This document shows positions 46,301 to 53,530 of a DNA stretch of 64,000 nucleotides, in pieces. Position 1 is the stretch's first letter, and each line of letters opens with the position of its first letter. Both the position numbers and the translations under genes were made by a program. Under the pieces are notes generated by a model, which searched no databases, had not been told where the DNA came from, and saw nothing but the letters and a program-made list of their open reading frames with translations. The DNA comes from Bacteroidota bacterium (GTDB lineage: Bacteria > Bacteroidota > Bacteroidia > NS11-12g > UBA955), in NCBI GenBank assembly GCA_030682255.1, contig JAUXOK010000011.1, positions 62,001 to 126,000 on the forward strand. Direction: 5' to 3'.

Positions 46301-48520
46301 TTCGCCACCAAAACTATTGCTGACAACTGGACCCATGAAATAAATGTATTTATTATCATATTTGGATATTAAAATATTTCTCATGTATTCGATGCTAGAT
46401 CCACTAAAAAACCTTTCCCATTTTAGGTTGCCTACAGAATTAAATTTTGCGATATACATCATTTTATCAGAACTGCTATTATCAGGATAAACGGAGGCAG
46501 CAATGTATGAGTTTTGTTTTGAATCTACTTTTACTGAATAAATTAAATCGGTATATCTATTGCCAATATTTACATTCCAAATAACATCTCCACCTTGGTT
46601 TAATCTTGTTAAAAAACCATCAAATGAATTGTTAGATTGATTGTATAAACTACCAACGATAAATACATTTGTATCACTTTCTATTTCTATGTCATATCCA
46701 ATATCATCTCCACTCCCTCCAAAGGTTGCATGAAATCTAAGAGAACTATCGCAATTCGAATTACTGATTTGGTTAGTTACAGTAATTTTGGTTGAGTCTT
46801 TTACTGTGCCAAAACAACCGAAACTGGATACTGATATGGGTTTATAAACAATGCTGCTATCAGGTGTTTTTAGTATAAAATAAGGTGTTTGTAAAATGTT
46901 GTAAATGGTGTCTTTTTTGTTTTTGTCTTGATATACGAGTGTCCAAGGGGCTACACCTGTAAAATCGGCTTTGATGGTAGCATATTCTCCTTTGTTAATT
47001 GTTTGTACCCCCGAAAACCTAACTTCTGGTTTGCCAATGGTTATGTAATTCAGTTTTTCTATTACATCTGTGTCGTTGCCTCTTATCACGGTTAGTTTCA
47101 CTTTATATGTGCCATTGGTGTTGTATCTTACAAATGGATTTTGATTGGTAGATACTGAAGGTGTACCTCCTTGAAATTCCCAATACCATGAATTGGGTGT
47201 TTGCACGCTTTTGTCGATGTATCTAATTGTATCTCCAATGCATAAAAATTGTTTACTTGTTGTAAATTGAGCATTTACAGTTTTAACACAAAGCAAAGCT
47301 TTATAGGCATTTATTCTACCAGCTCCAATCGAATCAATGATAGTTTGATTCATAGAATCAATATTGTCGCAAGTGTTTTTTAGACAACTTTCTACTTGTG
47401 CAGCTGTTAAATTGGGATTGCGACTTAACATCAATGCACATAAGCCAGATACCAAAGGACATGCCATGGATGTGCCACTTTTATAACCATATGAATTGCC
47501 AGGTATGGTGCTATAAATACTTGAACCTGGAGCCATTACATCAATCCAAGTGCCATAATTAGAAAACCTGCTTTTAGCATCTGTATTGGTTGTTGAACCA
47601 ACTGAAATTACATAATTATATCTAGCAGGATACACTGGAATAATTGAACTTCTATTACCTGCTGCTGCTACACAAACAATTTCCCTTTGATCCGCTACAT
47701 CAAAAAGTAATTGATAAATATAAGAATAAGTTGGTCCGCTCCAACTCATGCTGATAACTCTTGCCCCATTTTCAATGGCATATTCAACACCTTGATAGGG
47801 ATTAAATACACTAGAAGAGCCATTTCTGCCACATTTTATGGGCATAATTTTGATGTTGAAACCAATGCCGGATATGCCGTTATTGTTGTCTGTTCTTGCG
47901 CCTATAGTTCCCGCACAATGAGTGCCATGACTTAGATTGTTGGAAACTGTTACATGAGGGTCGTTATCATTATCTGCCATGTCCCATCCAAACACATCGT
48001 CAATATAACCATTGTTATCATCATCTATGCCATTGTTTGGAATTTCATTGATGTTTTTCCATAAAGTAGGTTGTAAATCTGAATGCGCAGTATCCATGCC
48101 ATCATCAATTAAAGCCACAACTATTTTTTTGCCTCCTTTTTCTAAATCCCATGCTTGTGGTGCTTTAATTTTTTCTAAATTCCACATAACACTTGCGTTA
48201 TGATCATTGGGTGAATAGGATAATTGATATTCTGGCACTTCTTCGATTAAAGAAACAATATTTGTCTTTTGAATTAAGTCAAGTTGAAGTTTGTTAAGAG
48301 GAGTTTCAAAATCTAAGACATAAACTCTATCTAATCCTTTTTCTCGGAGTGTTTTAAAAGCTTTGAAGTATGTAAAAGGGATTTTAACAGTGTTTTTGAT
48401 TTCTAATATGCTTTTTTCTATATTATCAGAACTGTTAAATTGAACGAAATATTCTTTTGCAGAAACAAAATGATAAGAAAAAAGAATAATACTAAGAATG
48501 ATGTGTTTTTTGAGAAACAT
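43346..48520 (-). CDS. Giant secreted subtilisin-family protease with PKD domains and T9SS type B C-terminus
   Basis: The 1724-residue product has a signal peptide (1-21). An inhibitor-like propeptide runs to about 100 and an S8 domain spans about 115-410. Its catalytic triad is Asp139 (ALIDDGMD), His198 (SHGTHCAG) and Ser351 (SGTSMACP), with oxyanion Asn289. A PKD domain at about 420-510 ends in the GGTPSVSTNQNPFVRY pattern. A beta-propeller-like run of DxxGNxxW repeats spans about 590-960. Several PKD/Ig-like domains follow, and the gliding-motility-type C-terminal domain (IPNGFSPNKNNINDYF, FNRWGEIIY) marks T9SS type B export. It would work at the cell surface. Confidence 0.9.
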   Translation of the reverse strand: MFLKKHIILSIILFSYHFVSAKEYFVQFNSSDNIEKSILEIKNTVKIPFTYFKAFKTLREKGLDRVYVLDFETPLNKLQLDLIQKTNIVSLIEEVPEYQLSYSPNDHNASVMWNLEKIKAPQAWDLEKGGKKIVVALIDDGMDTAHSDLQPTLWKNINEIPNNGIDDDNNGYIDDVFGWDMADNDNDPHVTVSNNLSHGTHCAGTIGARTDNNNGISGIGFNIKIMPIKCGRNGSSSVFNPYQGVEYAIENGARVISMSWSGPTYSYIYQLLFDVADQREIVCVAAAGNRSSIIPVYPARYNYVISVGSTTNTDAKSRFSNYGTWIDVMAPGSSIYSTIPGNSYGYKSGTSMACPLVSGLCALMLSRNPNLTAAQVESCLKNTCDNIDSMNQTIIDSIGAGRINAYKALLCVKTVNAQFTTSKQFLCIGDTIRYIDKSVQTPNSWYWEFQGGTPSVSTNQNPFVRYNTNGTYKVKLTVIRGNDTDVIEKLNYITIGKPEVRFSGVQTINKGEYATIKADFTGVAPWTLVYQDKNKKDTIYNILQTPYFILKTPDSSIVYKPISVSSFGCFGTVKDSTKITVTNQISNSNCDSSLRFHATFGGSGDDIGYDIEIESDTNVFIVGSLYNQSNNSFDGFLTRLNQGGDVIWNVNIGNRYTDLIYSVKVDSKQNSYIAASVYPDNSSSDKMMYIAKFNSVGNLKWERFFSGSSIEYMRNILISKYDNKYIYFMGPVVSNSFGGEDIMVVKIDTSGTIIWTRNFGTSSSNERPESMTEDNYGNIYIVGYQASLGRFLFKVNSSGNLIFSNGYLASAEKAYFFSVYHYKNHIYTSGYSETTSGTINRELCITKHRLNGTLLWAKKYPASSTNTFISQTKTIVENDKIITSWSVSKGNADGYIMTLDTNGNVLLYNSIGTNTEDVINGISITNDNSIYYVGYENQTNKQVVIGKLNCKLRNKCKNVLNTVSVTNLSPNTNNGNFSSGNISINASSSISKNKTSLTTNFTCKSNLSFIQKNCKLSGDFSSFSTCLGDSTSFIGSALDSNQFDINGWYWDFGDNSSISGKQSPQKLYQQAGSFQVKLIVTSSLGNQICADTIQKTIEINNSLKILLMPSDADICIGDSIQPLSPYAICGSKPYKYEWLPNLNLNNNKIAQPYFSPKETTTYLLTVTDQNGMKAYDSLKITVDKSCCKSVARFECQQENICEGDTVNFINTSTYDPNSVYFLWKFSGANINTYVGKNPPPIIYNNSLNANVVLILSDICSNDTIKADYFIHAKPKANAGPDYTICGLDTMHLGEESFGRTIYQWTPTTGLSNPFLSDPILKTNVAQKYILSIVDEYGCTNKDSMQVFFKADTILIQPRDTAVCPGNAVTLNVKSQGPYLWNTGATSSSITTQNAGLFKISIQGKCLLKDSVSISHLPLPSFNLGNDTGFCINESVNLRANTSGFYLWNTGAMTQSISVNKSGFYWLKVTDQATGCFSSDTIKIDEYQLPQFKIIGDSLLCKNNGTLKVDRTFNGVKYFWNNNSTSNSININNSGKYSLIITDSNQCEYIDEIDVTKGQQPVIFGIKDTTKCINTNFNYQLTSIPGQTYRWYNQSTGPTLLVTLPGKYFVEAKTECGDTTAYFEVFDDRCQCDVWIPNGFSPNKNNINDYFAIKSNCQLIEFDFRVFNRWGEIIYLTNDSNFEWDGKFKGDIVPNGVYYYLIKFRKNVQNIQLFEELSGFIEVVK

Positions 48521-48597
48521 AAAGGTTAGTTTTGGATTTAATTTTCAAAAATACTTAATTAATCTTGAAAAAAACAAATTAATTCATAAATTAATGT

Positions 48598-48605
48598 TAC
48601 CTTTG
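48598..48605 (+). promoter_or_regulatory. TAnnTTTG box upstream of the DEAD-box helicase gene
   Basis: TACCTTTG lies 11 bases before the start codon and matches the -7 consensus; a TTG is present upstream but about 30 bases away, further than usual. Confidence 0.35.
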
Positions 48606-48616
48606 CACCTCATTTT

Positions 48617-50476
48617 ATGACAATAACATTTCAAAACATGGGTTTAAGTCAACCCGTTTTTGATGCGATTAGTGATTTAGGCTACATCAATCCGACTCCG
48701 ATTCAACAACAAGCCATCCCGGTTTTATTAAGTGGAACAAAAGATTTTGTTGGTTTAGCACAAACAGGCACAGGCAAAACAGCAGCATTCGGCTTGCCGC
48801 TATTATCCCTCGTTGACACTTCCATCAAACAAGTACAAGGGCTCGTAATTTGCCCCACCAGAGAACTCTGCATTCAAATTACAAACGATTTCAAAGATTA
48901 CGCTAAGTATCTTCCAGATTTTAATCATGTTGCCGTTTACGGTGGCAGTAGTATCGAAACTCAAATCAGACAAATTAAAAAAGGTGTCCAAATCGTAGTT
49001 GCTACGCCAGGTCGTCTAATCGATTTGATTGAAAGAAAAGCACTTAAATTAGATGCTGTAACGCATGTGGTTTTAGACGAAGCTGACGAAATGCTAAACA
49101 TGGGTTTCAAAGAAGACATCGATTTAATTCTTTCTCATGCTACCAGTCGCCAAGCGGCTTGGTTATTTAGTGCTACAATGCCTAAAGCTGTGAAAAGAAT
49201 TTCTGAAACCTTTATGAACGATCCGTTTGAGGTAAAAGTAGAATCTAATGCTACAGCCAAAAACATTCAACACGTTTATTACCAATGTCAATCTAACCAA
49301 AAATACGAAGTATTAAAAAGATTGATAGATTATAATCCGGGTATGTATGGTATAGTTTTTACAAGAACTAAAGCTGAAGCCCAAGACATCACCGAAAAAC
49401 TTTTGAAAGAAAGTTATGAGATTGATGCCATACATGGTGATTTAAGTCAACAACAAAGAGACAAAGTAATGGGTCGTTTTAGAGATAAAACCATCCGTTT
49501 ATTAATAGCTACAGATGTGGCAGCTAGAGGTATTGATGTGGATAGCATTTCACACGTTATCAATTATGCCTTGCCAGACGAACCTGAAGTTTACACTCAC
49601 AGAAGCGGTAGAACTGCAAGAGCAGGGAAATCTGGTGTTTGTATCAGTATCGTTCATAGCAGAGAAGTTGGTAGAATCAGAGATTTAGAAAGAATGATGA
49701 AAGTGCCTTTCGAAAAATTAATGATTCCTAGTGGTATCGAGGTTTGTGAAAAACAATTTGTGGCTTTTATCGATAAAATTAAAGCTACTGAGGTTAACCA
49801 CGGTGACTACGAACAATACATGCCATACTTAACAGAGCAGTTTGCTGATATGAGTAAAGACGAAATCATTCAAAAAGTAGCGGCTATGGAATTTAATAGA
49901 TTCTTGAAATACTACGAAAAAGCGGGTGATTTAAACAAAGACGGCAGAGATAGCAGAAGTTCGAATAGCAATTATTCAAGGTTATTTATCAGTTTGGGTT
50001 CTAAAGATGGGTTTTATAAAGCTGCATTTTTAGAGTTCTTATTAGATTCAACTGGACATACCAAAGCACAATTAGGTAAAATAGATTTGCAAGATTCATT
50101 CAGTTTCTTTGAAGTTGAAAAAGATATTGCAGATAGTTTCATCGAAACCTTCAACGGTAAAAAGTTCAAAGGCAGAGAAATTAGAATTGAAGTTTCTAAC
50201 GAAAAACCAATGGGCGAGCGCAACAACCGTTCTTCGGGCGGCTATGGCGGTGGTGGCGGAGGTAACAGAAGAAGCTACGGTGGTGGCGGTGGTGGAAGAG
50301 GTTATGGCGGTGGCGGAGATAGAGATAGAGGAGGCGACAGACCTAGCTTTGATTCTTCGAAAAGAAGAGACAGAAAAACCGATGGACCAGCACCAAGCAG
50401 TGGCGGCATCTACGGTAAAAAACGTGATTCGAGAGATGGTGGTGGCGGAAGCCGTGGACCAAAGAAAAGGTATTAA
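48617..50476 (+). CDS. DEAD-box RNA helicase with DbpA-like RNA-binding domain and Gly/Arg tail
   Basis: The 619-residue product has the Q motif (FQNMGL...TPIQQQAIP), Walker A AQTGTGKT (48-55), DEAD (154-157), SAT, RGIDVD and HRSGRTARAG. A DbpA/CsdA-type RRM-like domain is visible at about 450-530. The tail (about 535-619) is rich in RGG, GGGG and RGYGG. The family remodels RNA in ribosome assembly and cold adaptation. The box just upstream and the terminator after it suggest a single-gene unit. Confidence 0.93.
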   Translation: MTITFQNMGLSQPVFDAISDLGYINPTPIQQQAIPVLLSGTKDFVGLAQTGTGKTAAFGLPLLSLVDTSIKQVQGLVICPTRELCIQITNDFKDYAKYLPDFNHVAVYGGSSIETQIRQIKKGVQIVVATPGRLIDLIERKALKLDAVTHVVLDEADEMLNMGFKEDIDLILSHATSRQAAWLFSATMPKAVKRISETFMNDPFEVKVESNATAKNIQHVYYQCQSNQKYEVLKRLIDYNPGMYGIVFTRTKAEAQDITEKLLKESYEIDAIHGDLSQQQRDKVMGRFRDKTIRLLIATDVAARGIDVDSISHVINYALPDEPEVYTHRSGRTARAGKSGVCISIVHSREVGRIRDLERMMKVPFEKLMIPSGIEVCEKQFVAFIDKIKATEVNHGDYEQYMPYLTEQFADMSKDEIIQKVAAMEFNRFLKYYEKAGDLNKDGRDSRSSNSNYSRLFISLGSKDGFYKAAFLEFLLDSTGHTKAQLGKIDLQDSFSFFEVEKDIADSFIETFNGKKFKGREIRIEVSNEKPMGERNNRSSGGYGGGGGGNRRSYGGGGGGRGYGGGGDRDRGGDRPSFDSSKRRDRKTDGPAPSSGGIYGKKRDSRDGGGGSRGPKKRY

Positions 50477-50496
50477 ACCCCAATAACAATCAATTG

Positions 50497-50528
50497 AAAA
50501 GCCTCACAGAAATGTGGGGCTTTTTTTT
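50497..50528 (+). terminator. Intrinsic terminator after the DEAD-box helicase gene
   Basis: GCCTCACA at 50501-50508 pairs with TGTGGGGC at 50513-50520 (one G-T pair) around GAAA, followed by eight T residues; the preceding AAAA can extend the stem. Confidence 0.9.
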
Positions 50529-50546
50529 GGGGAGAATTTTTCTTTT

Positions 50547-50826
50547 GGGCGCCTAGTACTCCTTTCAGTCGTGAGACCGCTTCGCTAAGTTCCTCGCCCT
50601 TTGGGTTCACTATCGCTCCGTGCTACACTGAATTTCGCACCTGCCTTGTAGGCAGCCTCCGGTCTTGGGGCGCGGGAATCATTTTTGAAACACGGATTTT
50701 GAATTTTTATTATTTGAAGTCGATGATAGGATGCGATGGCGCACACTAACAGGATGTGAGCGAGGACTGTTATTGGTGATTTTGGTTAAACCGATATCAA
50801 CAAAGGTCTCAAAATGGCTAAATTTG
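50547..50826. repeat. Non-coding GC-rich stretch, candidate interspersed repeat
   Basis: From GGGCGCC at 50547 to CGCGGG at 50671 the base composition is visibly richer in G and C than the flanks. Blocks such as CGCTCCGTGCTACACTG and a small hairpin (CTGCC TTGT AGGCAG) resemble dispersed intergenic repeats of Bacteroidota. The remainder to 50826 contains GGATGCGATGGCGCACACT and no convincing gene. It stands exactly between the housekeeping helicase and the accessory island. Only one copy is in this window, so repeat status is inferred. Confidence 0.4.
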
Positions 50827-51642
50827 TCAATTTTGGAAAGTGAGTAGTGTGATTCCTCCAAAATCGCCAAGCTTTACGGTCTGCTCCAACCCTAATAAAT
50901 CTTTTGAAGTGCCTTGCAAAATGTTAGAAATCCACCTAGATAGCGGTGTTGCAGTTTCAATATAGTTAGAACCACTGCTATTTATTATTTCAACTTGAAT
51001 TTTTATGTAATCAGAATCAAAGCGGATTGGTAAATAAAAGTTTTTCAAGCCAGTCATTTCGGTGAAAGATTTTGAACACCATGCGTAATGTAATATATGG
51101 TCTGCTCTCCACCTAATCATTACGCTTGCTGATATATTTTGATTAACATAATGCTTAATTGTACTTTCAATGGAAGTATCATACTGGCTTTTTAAAATAA
51201 ATATTCCTGCCAGACCCGGTTCCAACTTACTTGCAAGTTTCAAAAAATGAGTTTTAGGCATTAGCAAATTTGCTGCGAAATGATTTGCAGCATTTTCAAT
51301 TTTCTTGCATTCCTGCTCACTTAAATCACCACTAAACGACAATGAAATTCCTTTTGCAAGTTTGCTTCTGTGTCCATCAATAAAATAATGACCCAGTTCA
51401 TGTGCAATTGTAAATCTGATTCTCCCTGATTCACTTTTTGTAAGTTGGTCGGTGTTTAAAAGAATGTAGAACTTTCGTGAGTGATGGACTAACTGCCCTA
51501 AAAAATGATTGCCATAATTGCTTTCAATAAAGCGAATGCGTTTCCCATTCGCAATCTTTTCAAGGTTTACTTTTCCTCTAAAAAGAAAGCGATTGCCCAG
51601 GTCTTCTGCCAATTCTGCAATATCTTCAAAGCTTTGTTGCAT
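50827..51642 (-). CDS. ImmA/IrrE-family zinc metallopeptidase
   Basis: The 271-residue product has the gluzincin-like motif IAHELGHYF (His81, Glu82, His85) and the third-ligand block ENAANHFAANLLMP (Glu116). This is the ImmA/IrrE pattern found in phage-repressor and DNA-damage-response proteases. The C-terminal 130 residues are unlike the core and may sense a signal. It is the last gene of a three-gene operon, directly abutting the 115-aa gene. Relatives cleave a regulator to switch genes on, so the upstream 115-aa protein is a natural substrate candidate (inference). Confidence 0.85.
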   Translation of the reverse strand: MQQSFEDIAELAEDLGNRFLFRGKVNLEKIANGKRIRFIESNYGNHFLGQLVHHSRKFYILLNTDQLTKSESGRIRFTIAHELGHYFIDGHRSKLAKGISLSFSGDLSEQECKKIENAANHFAANLLMPKTHFLKLASKLEPGLAGIFILKSQYDTSIESTIKHYVNQNISASVMIRWRADHILHYAWCSKSFTEMTGLKNFYLPIRFDSDYIKIQVEIINSSGSNYIETATPLSRWISNILQGTSKDLLGLEQTVKLGDFGGITLLTFQN

Positions 51643-51990
51643 CTACATTTTTTTCTTCTTAATTTTTCTTTCAGCATCTTTAATGTCCTTGATGATTTTC
51701 TGTTGAATCTCATTTGGGAGATCTGACTTACCTTCTCTTGCTGCCATAGCAAAATTTGCAGAAGGAAACTTTACAACTTTTGAGCTATTTCCTATTCCCG
51801 ATTTTGTGTAGAGAAAGGTTGGCTCATGCAATTCTGCTGGCAGAATTACATCAGTTGATCCGTAAATTCGTTCAAACTCCTTTACTTCTTCAACAGTTTC
51901 AGGAAAGAGAAAACCGCTTGTCTTTAATGTTTGCTCAATCATTTTTTCCTGCTGATTGCATTTGGATTTGTCGTTTATTCTTTTTTTCAT
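51643..51990 (-). CDS. Unrecognised 115-aa protein between sigma factor and ImmA peptidase
   Basis: The 115-residue soluble product has charged ends: a basic N-terminus (MKKRINDKSK) and a Lys-rich C-terminal helix (IIKDIKDAERKIKKKKM). The middle contains SGFLFPETVEEVKEFERIYG, which resembles short conserved segments in proteins encoded next to ImmA peptidases. No named domain can be assigned. It starts 8 bases after the sigma gene stop and ends 1 base before the peptidase start. Position and size suggest an anti-sigma or regulatory partner, unproven. Confidence 0.7.
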   Translation of the reverse strand: MKKRINDKSKCNQQEKMIEQTLKTSGFLFPETVEEVKEFERIYGSTDVILPAELHEPTFLYTKSGIGNSSKVVKFPSANFAMAAREGKSDLPNEIQQKIIKDIKDAERKIKKKKM

Positions 51991-51998
51991 AAATATTT

Positions 51999-52682
51999 TT
52001 ATTTGCTCGTTTGGAAAGAGTATTTTTTGATTTTATCAAGTGCTCTTTTTTTGATTTGACGAATATTGTCAGAACTGGTGTCGTGCGTTTTGCATAGGAT
52101 ATTCATTGCCTCTTTACTCAACTTTTTCTTATCATCATGGATACATCCTTCACTTGCATAAACCTCAATGACATGATTTTGAATTTCTGTTAGTCCCTTC
52201 ATTGCTTCTCTGAGTTTTGAACGAAACATATTTGGAACTTCAATCGGTTCATCACCATACAAACTTTCAAACATATCGTATTCTCCTTCCTCTGGTCTTG
52301 ATTTTAAATCGTCCAGATATACATGGTCTTTTCTTTTAGCATACTCTTTATTGAAGCAATTGTTAGCAATCGTTCCAAGCCATGCTTTGATTAGATACTC
52401 ATGTTTAGAATTATTCGACTCTCTTGATAAATCAAAATCCTTAATTTTTCTGAAGGCATTGATAAAGGTTTGCTGCGTAATATCAGTTGCCATTTCCTGT
52501 GAATCAAGAAAACTGAGACACCGATTTATGGCAATCTTATAGATGTAACCCTTGAACTTGTGAAAGAACAGATGCTGGGATAAACGTAATCGTTTTATGT
52601 CATCATCATCATTCAGACCATCAACAATCTGTTGGTCGGTAAAGTTAATTTTCATTGGCGTTGTTTTAGTAATAACTTGCAT
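51999..52682 (-). CDS. ECF-type sigma-70 factor
   Basis: The 227-residue product has region 2 at about 30-115, including the core-binding pattern DITQQTFINAFRKIKDF (about 67-83). Region 4 is at about 160-222 (LTEIQNHVIEVYASEG ... SSDNIRQIKKRALDKIKK), with a longer acidic linker than usual. An alternative start, ATG at 52655, would remove nine residues; the first fits the promoter spacing seen on the other side. It heads the operon with the 115-aa protein and the ImmA peptidase, and is divergent from the ubiquitin-like operon, its probable target. Confidence 0.85.
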   Translation of the reverse strand: MQVITKTTPMKINFTDQQIVDGLNDDDDIKRLRLSQHLFFHKFKGYIYKIAINRCLSFLDSQEMATDITQQTFINAFRKIKDFDLSRESNNSKHEYLIKAWLGTIANNCFNKEYAKRKDHVYLDDLKSRPEEGEYDMFESLYGDEPIEVPNMFRSKLREAMKGLTEIQNHVIEVYASEGCIHDDKKKLSKEAMNILCKTHDTSSDNIRQIKKRALDKIKKYSFQTSK

Positions 52683-52695
52683 TTAAGAATTATGT

Positions 52696-52721
52696 TTATA
52701 TCATAAATCCGGAACCGTGAC
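52696..52721 (-). promoter_or_regulatory. Sigma-operon promoter candidate, GTCACGGTT-N12-TATAA
   Basis: On the minus strand GTCACGGTT (52721-52713) is followed after 12 bases by TATAA (52700-52696), 14 bases before the sigma start. The same arrangement occurs on the plus strand in front of the ubiquitin-like gene, which makes an autoregulated ECF promoter likely. Confidence 0.6.
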
Positions 52722-52754
52722 AAAGATAGAAAATATCCGAAAAAAAATTGCTGT

Positions 52755-52780
52755 GTCACGGTTAGGTATTTTATCTGTAA
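52755..52780 (+). promoter_or_regulatory. Ubiquitin-like operon promoter candidate, GTCACGGTT-N12-TGTAA
   Basis: GTCACGGTT at 52755-52763 is followed after exactly 12 bases by TGTAA at 52776-52780, 16 bases before the start codon. Nine identical bases and equal spacing on both sides of a divergent pair point to recognition by the same sigma factor. With one extra base, the two -35 blocks form a 10-bp inverted repeat (52713-52722 with 52754-52763). Confidence 0.6.
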
Positions 52781-52796
52781 TCAAAATATCAAAAAA

Positions 52797-53114
52797 ATGG
52801 AATCAAACAACAAATCAGAATCAGGGGTAATAGTTATTGACGTTGCCTTGTATGCCAACGAAGGCAGAATCGTTCCTCCCGGTCAACATTATATAATTAT
52901 TGTTGACAGACAGCAATTTACAGTAAGGCAAGAATGTATGATTGGCAAAGAAATACTGGTTCTTGCAGGTAAAACCCCACCTGAAAGATTCCAACTTAAT
53001 CAACGCTTCAAAGGCGGTAAGGTGGTTAAAGTTGGGTATGATCAAAAAGTGTGCTTCACCGAACCAGGCATTGAAAAATTCATGACCATTCCTTTAGACC
53101 AAACCGAAGGATAA
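52797..53114 (+). CDS. Ubiquitin-like protein (multiubiquitin family, single domain)
   Basis: The 105-residue product has a flexible N-terminus (1-28), then one beta-grasp domain with the multiubiquitin-family pattern HYIIIVDRQQFTVRQECMIGKEILVLAG, PERFQLNQRFKGG and VCFTEPGIEKFMTIPL. The chain ends in ...QTEG, so a single glycine is the very last residue. It would be activated at this glycine by the E1 encoded downstream. Other members carry several tandem domains; only one is present here. It is the first gene of a four-gene operon, with a 1-base overlap with the next. Confidence 0.82.
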   Translation: MESNNKSESGVIVIDVALYANEGRIVPPGQHYIIIVDRQQFTVRQECMIGKEILVLAGKTPPERFQLNQRFKGGKVVKVGYDQKVCFTEPGIEKFMTIPLDQTEG

Positions 53115-53530
53115 TGAGAAAGGATTTTCAACTGCCACAAGAAGATGTAATCTTTCTTGACAGGTTGGGCTTGCCTTGGGAAGCAATCAATGACCAAGGT
53201 ATGCAATGGATAATAGTGCACGATTATCCCGTTGTATCGGGCTACAACTTTAAAAAGGTTTCTGTTGCTGTCAAGATTGAAACTGGTTATCCTCGAACGC
53301 AACTTGATATGGCGTATTTTTATCCGGCACTGCAACGCCTTGATGGCAAAGCTATCAACGCAATAAGCGGTCAGCCGATTGACGGTAAACAATTTCAGCG
53401 TTGGTCTCGGCATAGAACAGGAGCAAACCCATGGAGAGAAGGTGTTGATGACCTTTCTACTCATATGGCTTTAGTTAGTTTTTGGTTTGAACAAGAATTC
53501 ATAAAACAAGCAAATGGAATTGCAGCTTAG
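53114..53530 (+). CDS. E2-like protein, Prok-E2_E type, lacking cysteine
   Basis: The 138-residue product fits the prokaryotic E2 family E: FLDRLGLPWEAI, MQWIIVHDYPV, VSVAVKIETGYPRTQLDMAYFYPAL (the UBC-fold central sheet with YP.(T/Q)), then WSRHRTGANPWREGVDDLSTHMALV. The translation contains no cysteine anywhere, so thioester transfer through a Cys is impossible for this chain. His and Asp residues of the RHRTG...DDLSTH segment are conserved-looking candidates for another role. It overlaps the E1 gene by 17 bases. Confidence 0.78.
   Translation: MRKDFQLPQEDVIFLDRLGLPWEAINDQGMQWIIVHDYPVVSGYNFKKVSVAVKIETGYPRTQLDMAYFYPALQRLDGKAINAISGQPIDGKQFQRWSRHRTGANPWREGVDDLSTHMALVSFWFEQEFIKQANGIAA

Noticed and set aside
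43791-48203. Several plus-strand frames of 60-100 codons opposite the subtilisin gene
   Set aside because: They are all antisense to a coherent 1724-residue protein with conserved domains, and none has recognisable motifs.
50109-50486. Second reading frame through the helicase tail, Val/Ala/Glu-rich
   Set aside because: It is a shadow of the GGT/GGC-rich RGG tail; the helicase frame continues to a proper stop and terminator.
50679-50870. 63-codon minus-strand frame (ending near NNKNSKSVFQK) at the edge of the GC-rich element
   Set aside because: It overlaps the end of the ImmA gene in another frame and has no recognisable content.
52821-53464. Minus-strand frames opposite the Ubl and E2-like genes, considered as an antitoxin
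   Set aside because: They overlap the two real genes completely and lack start context or domains.
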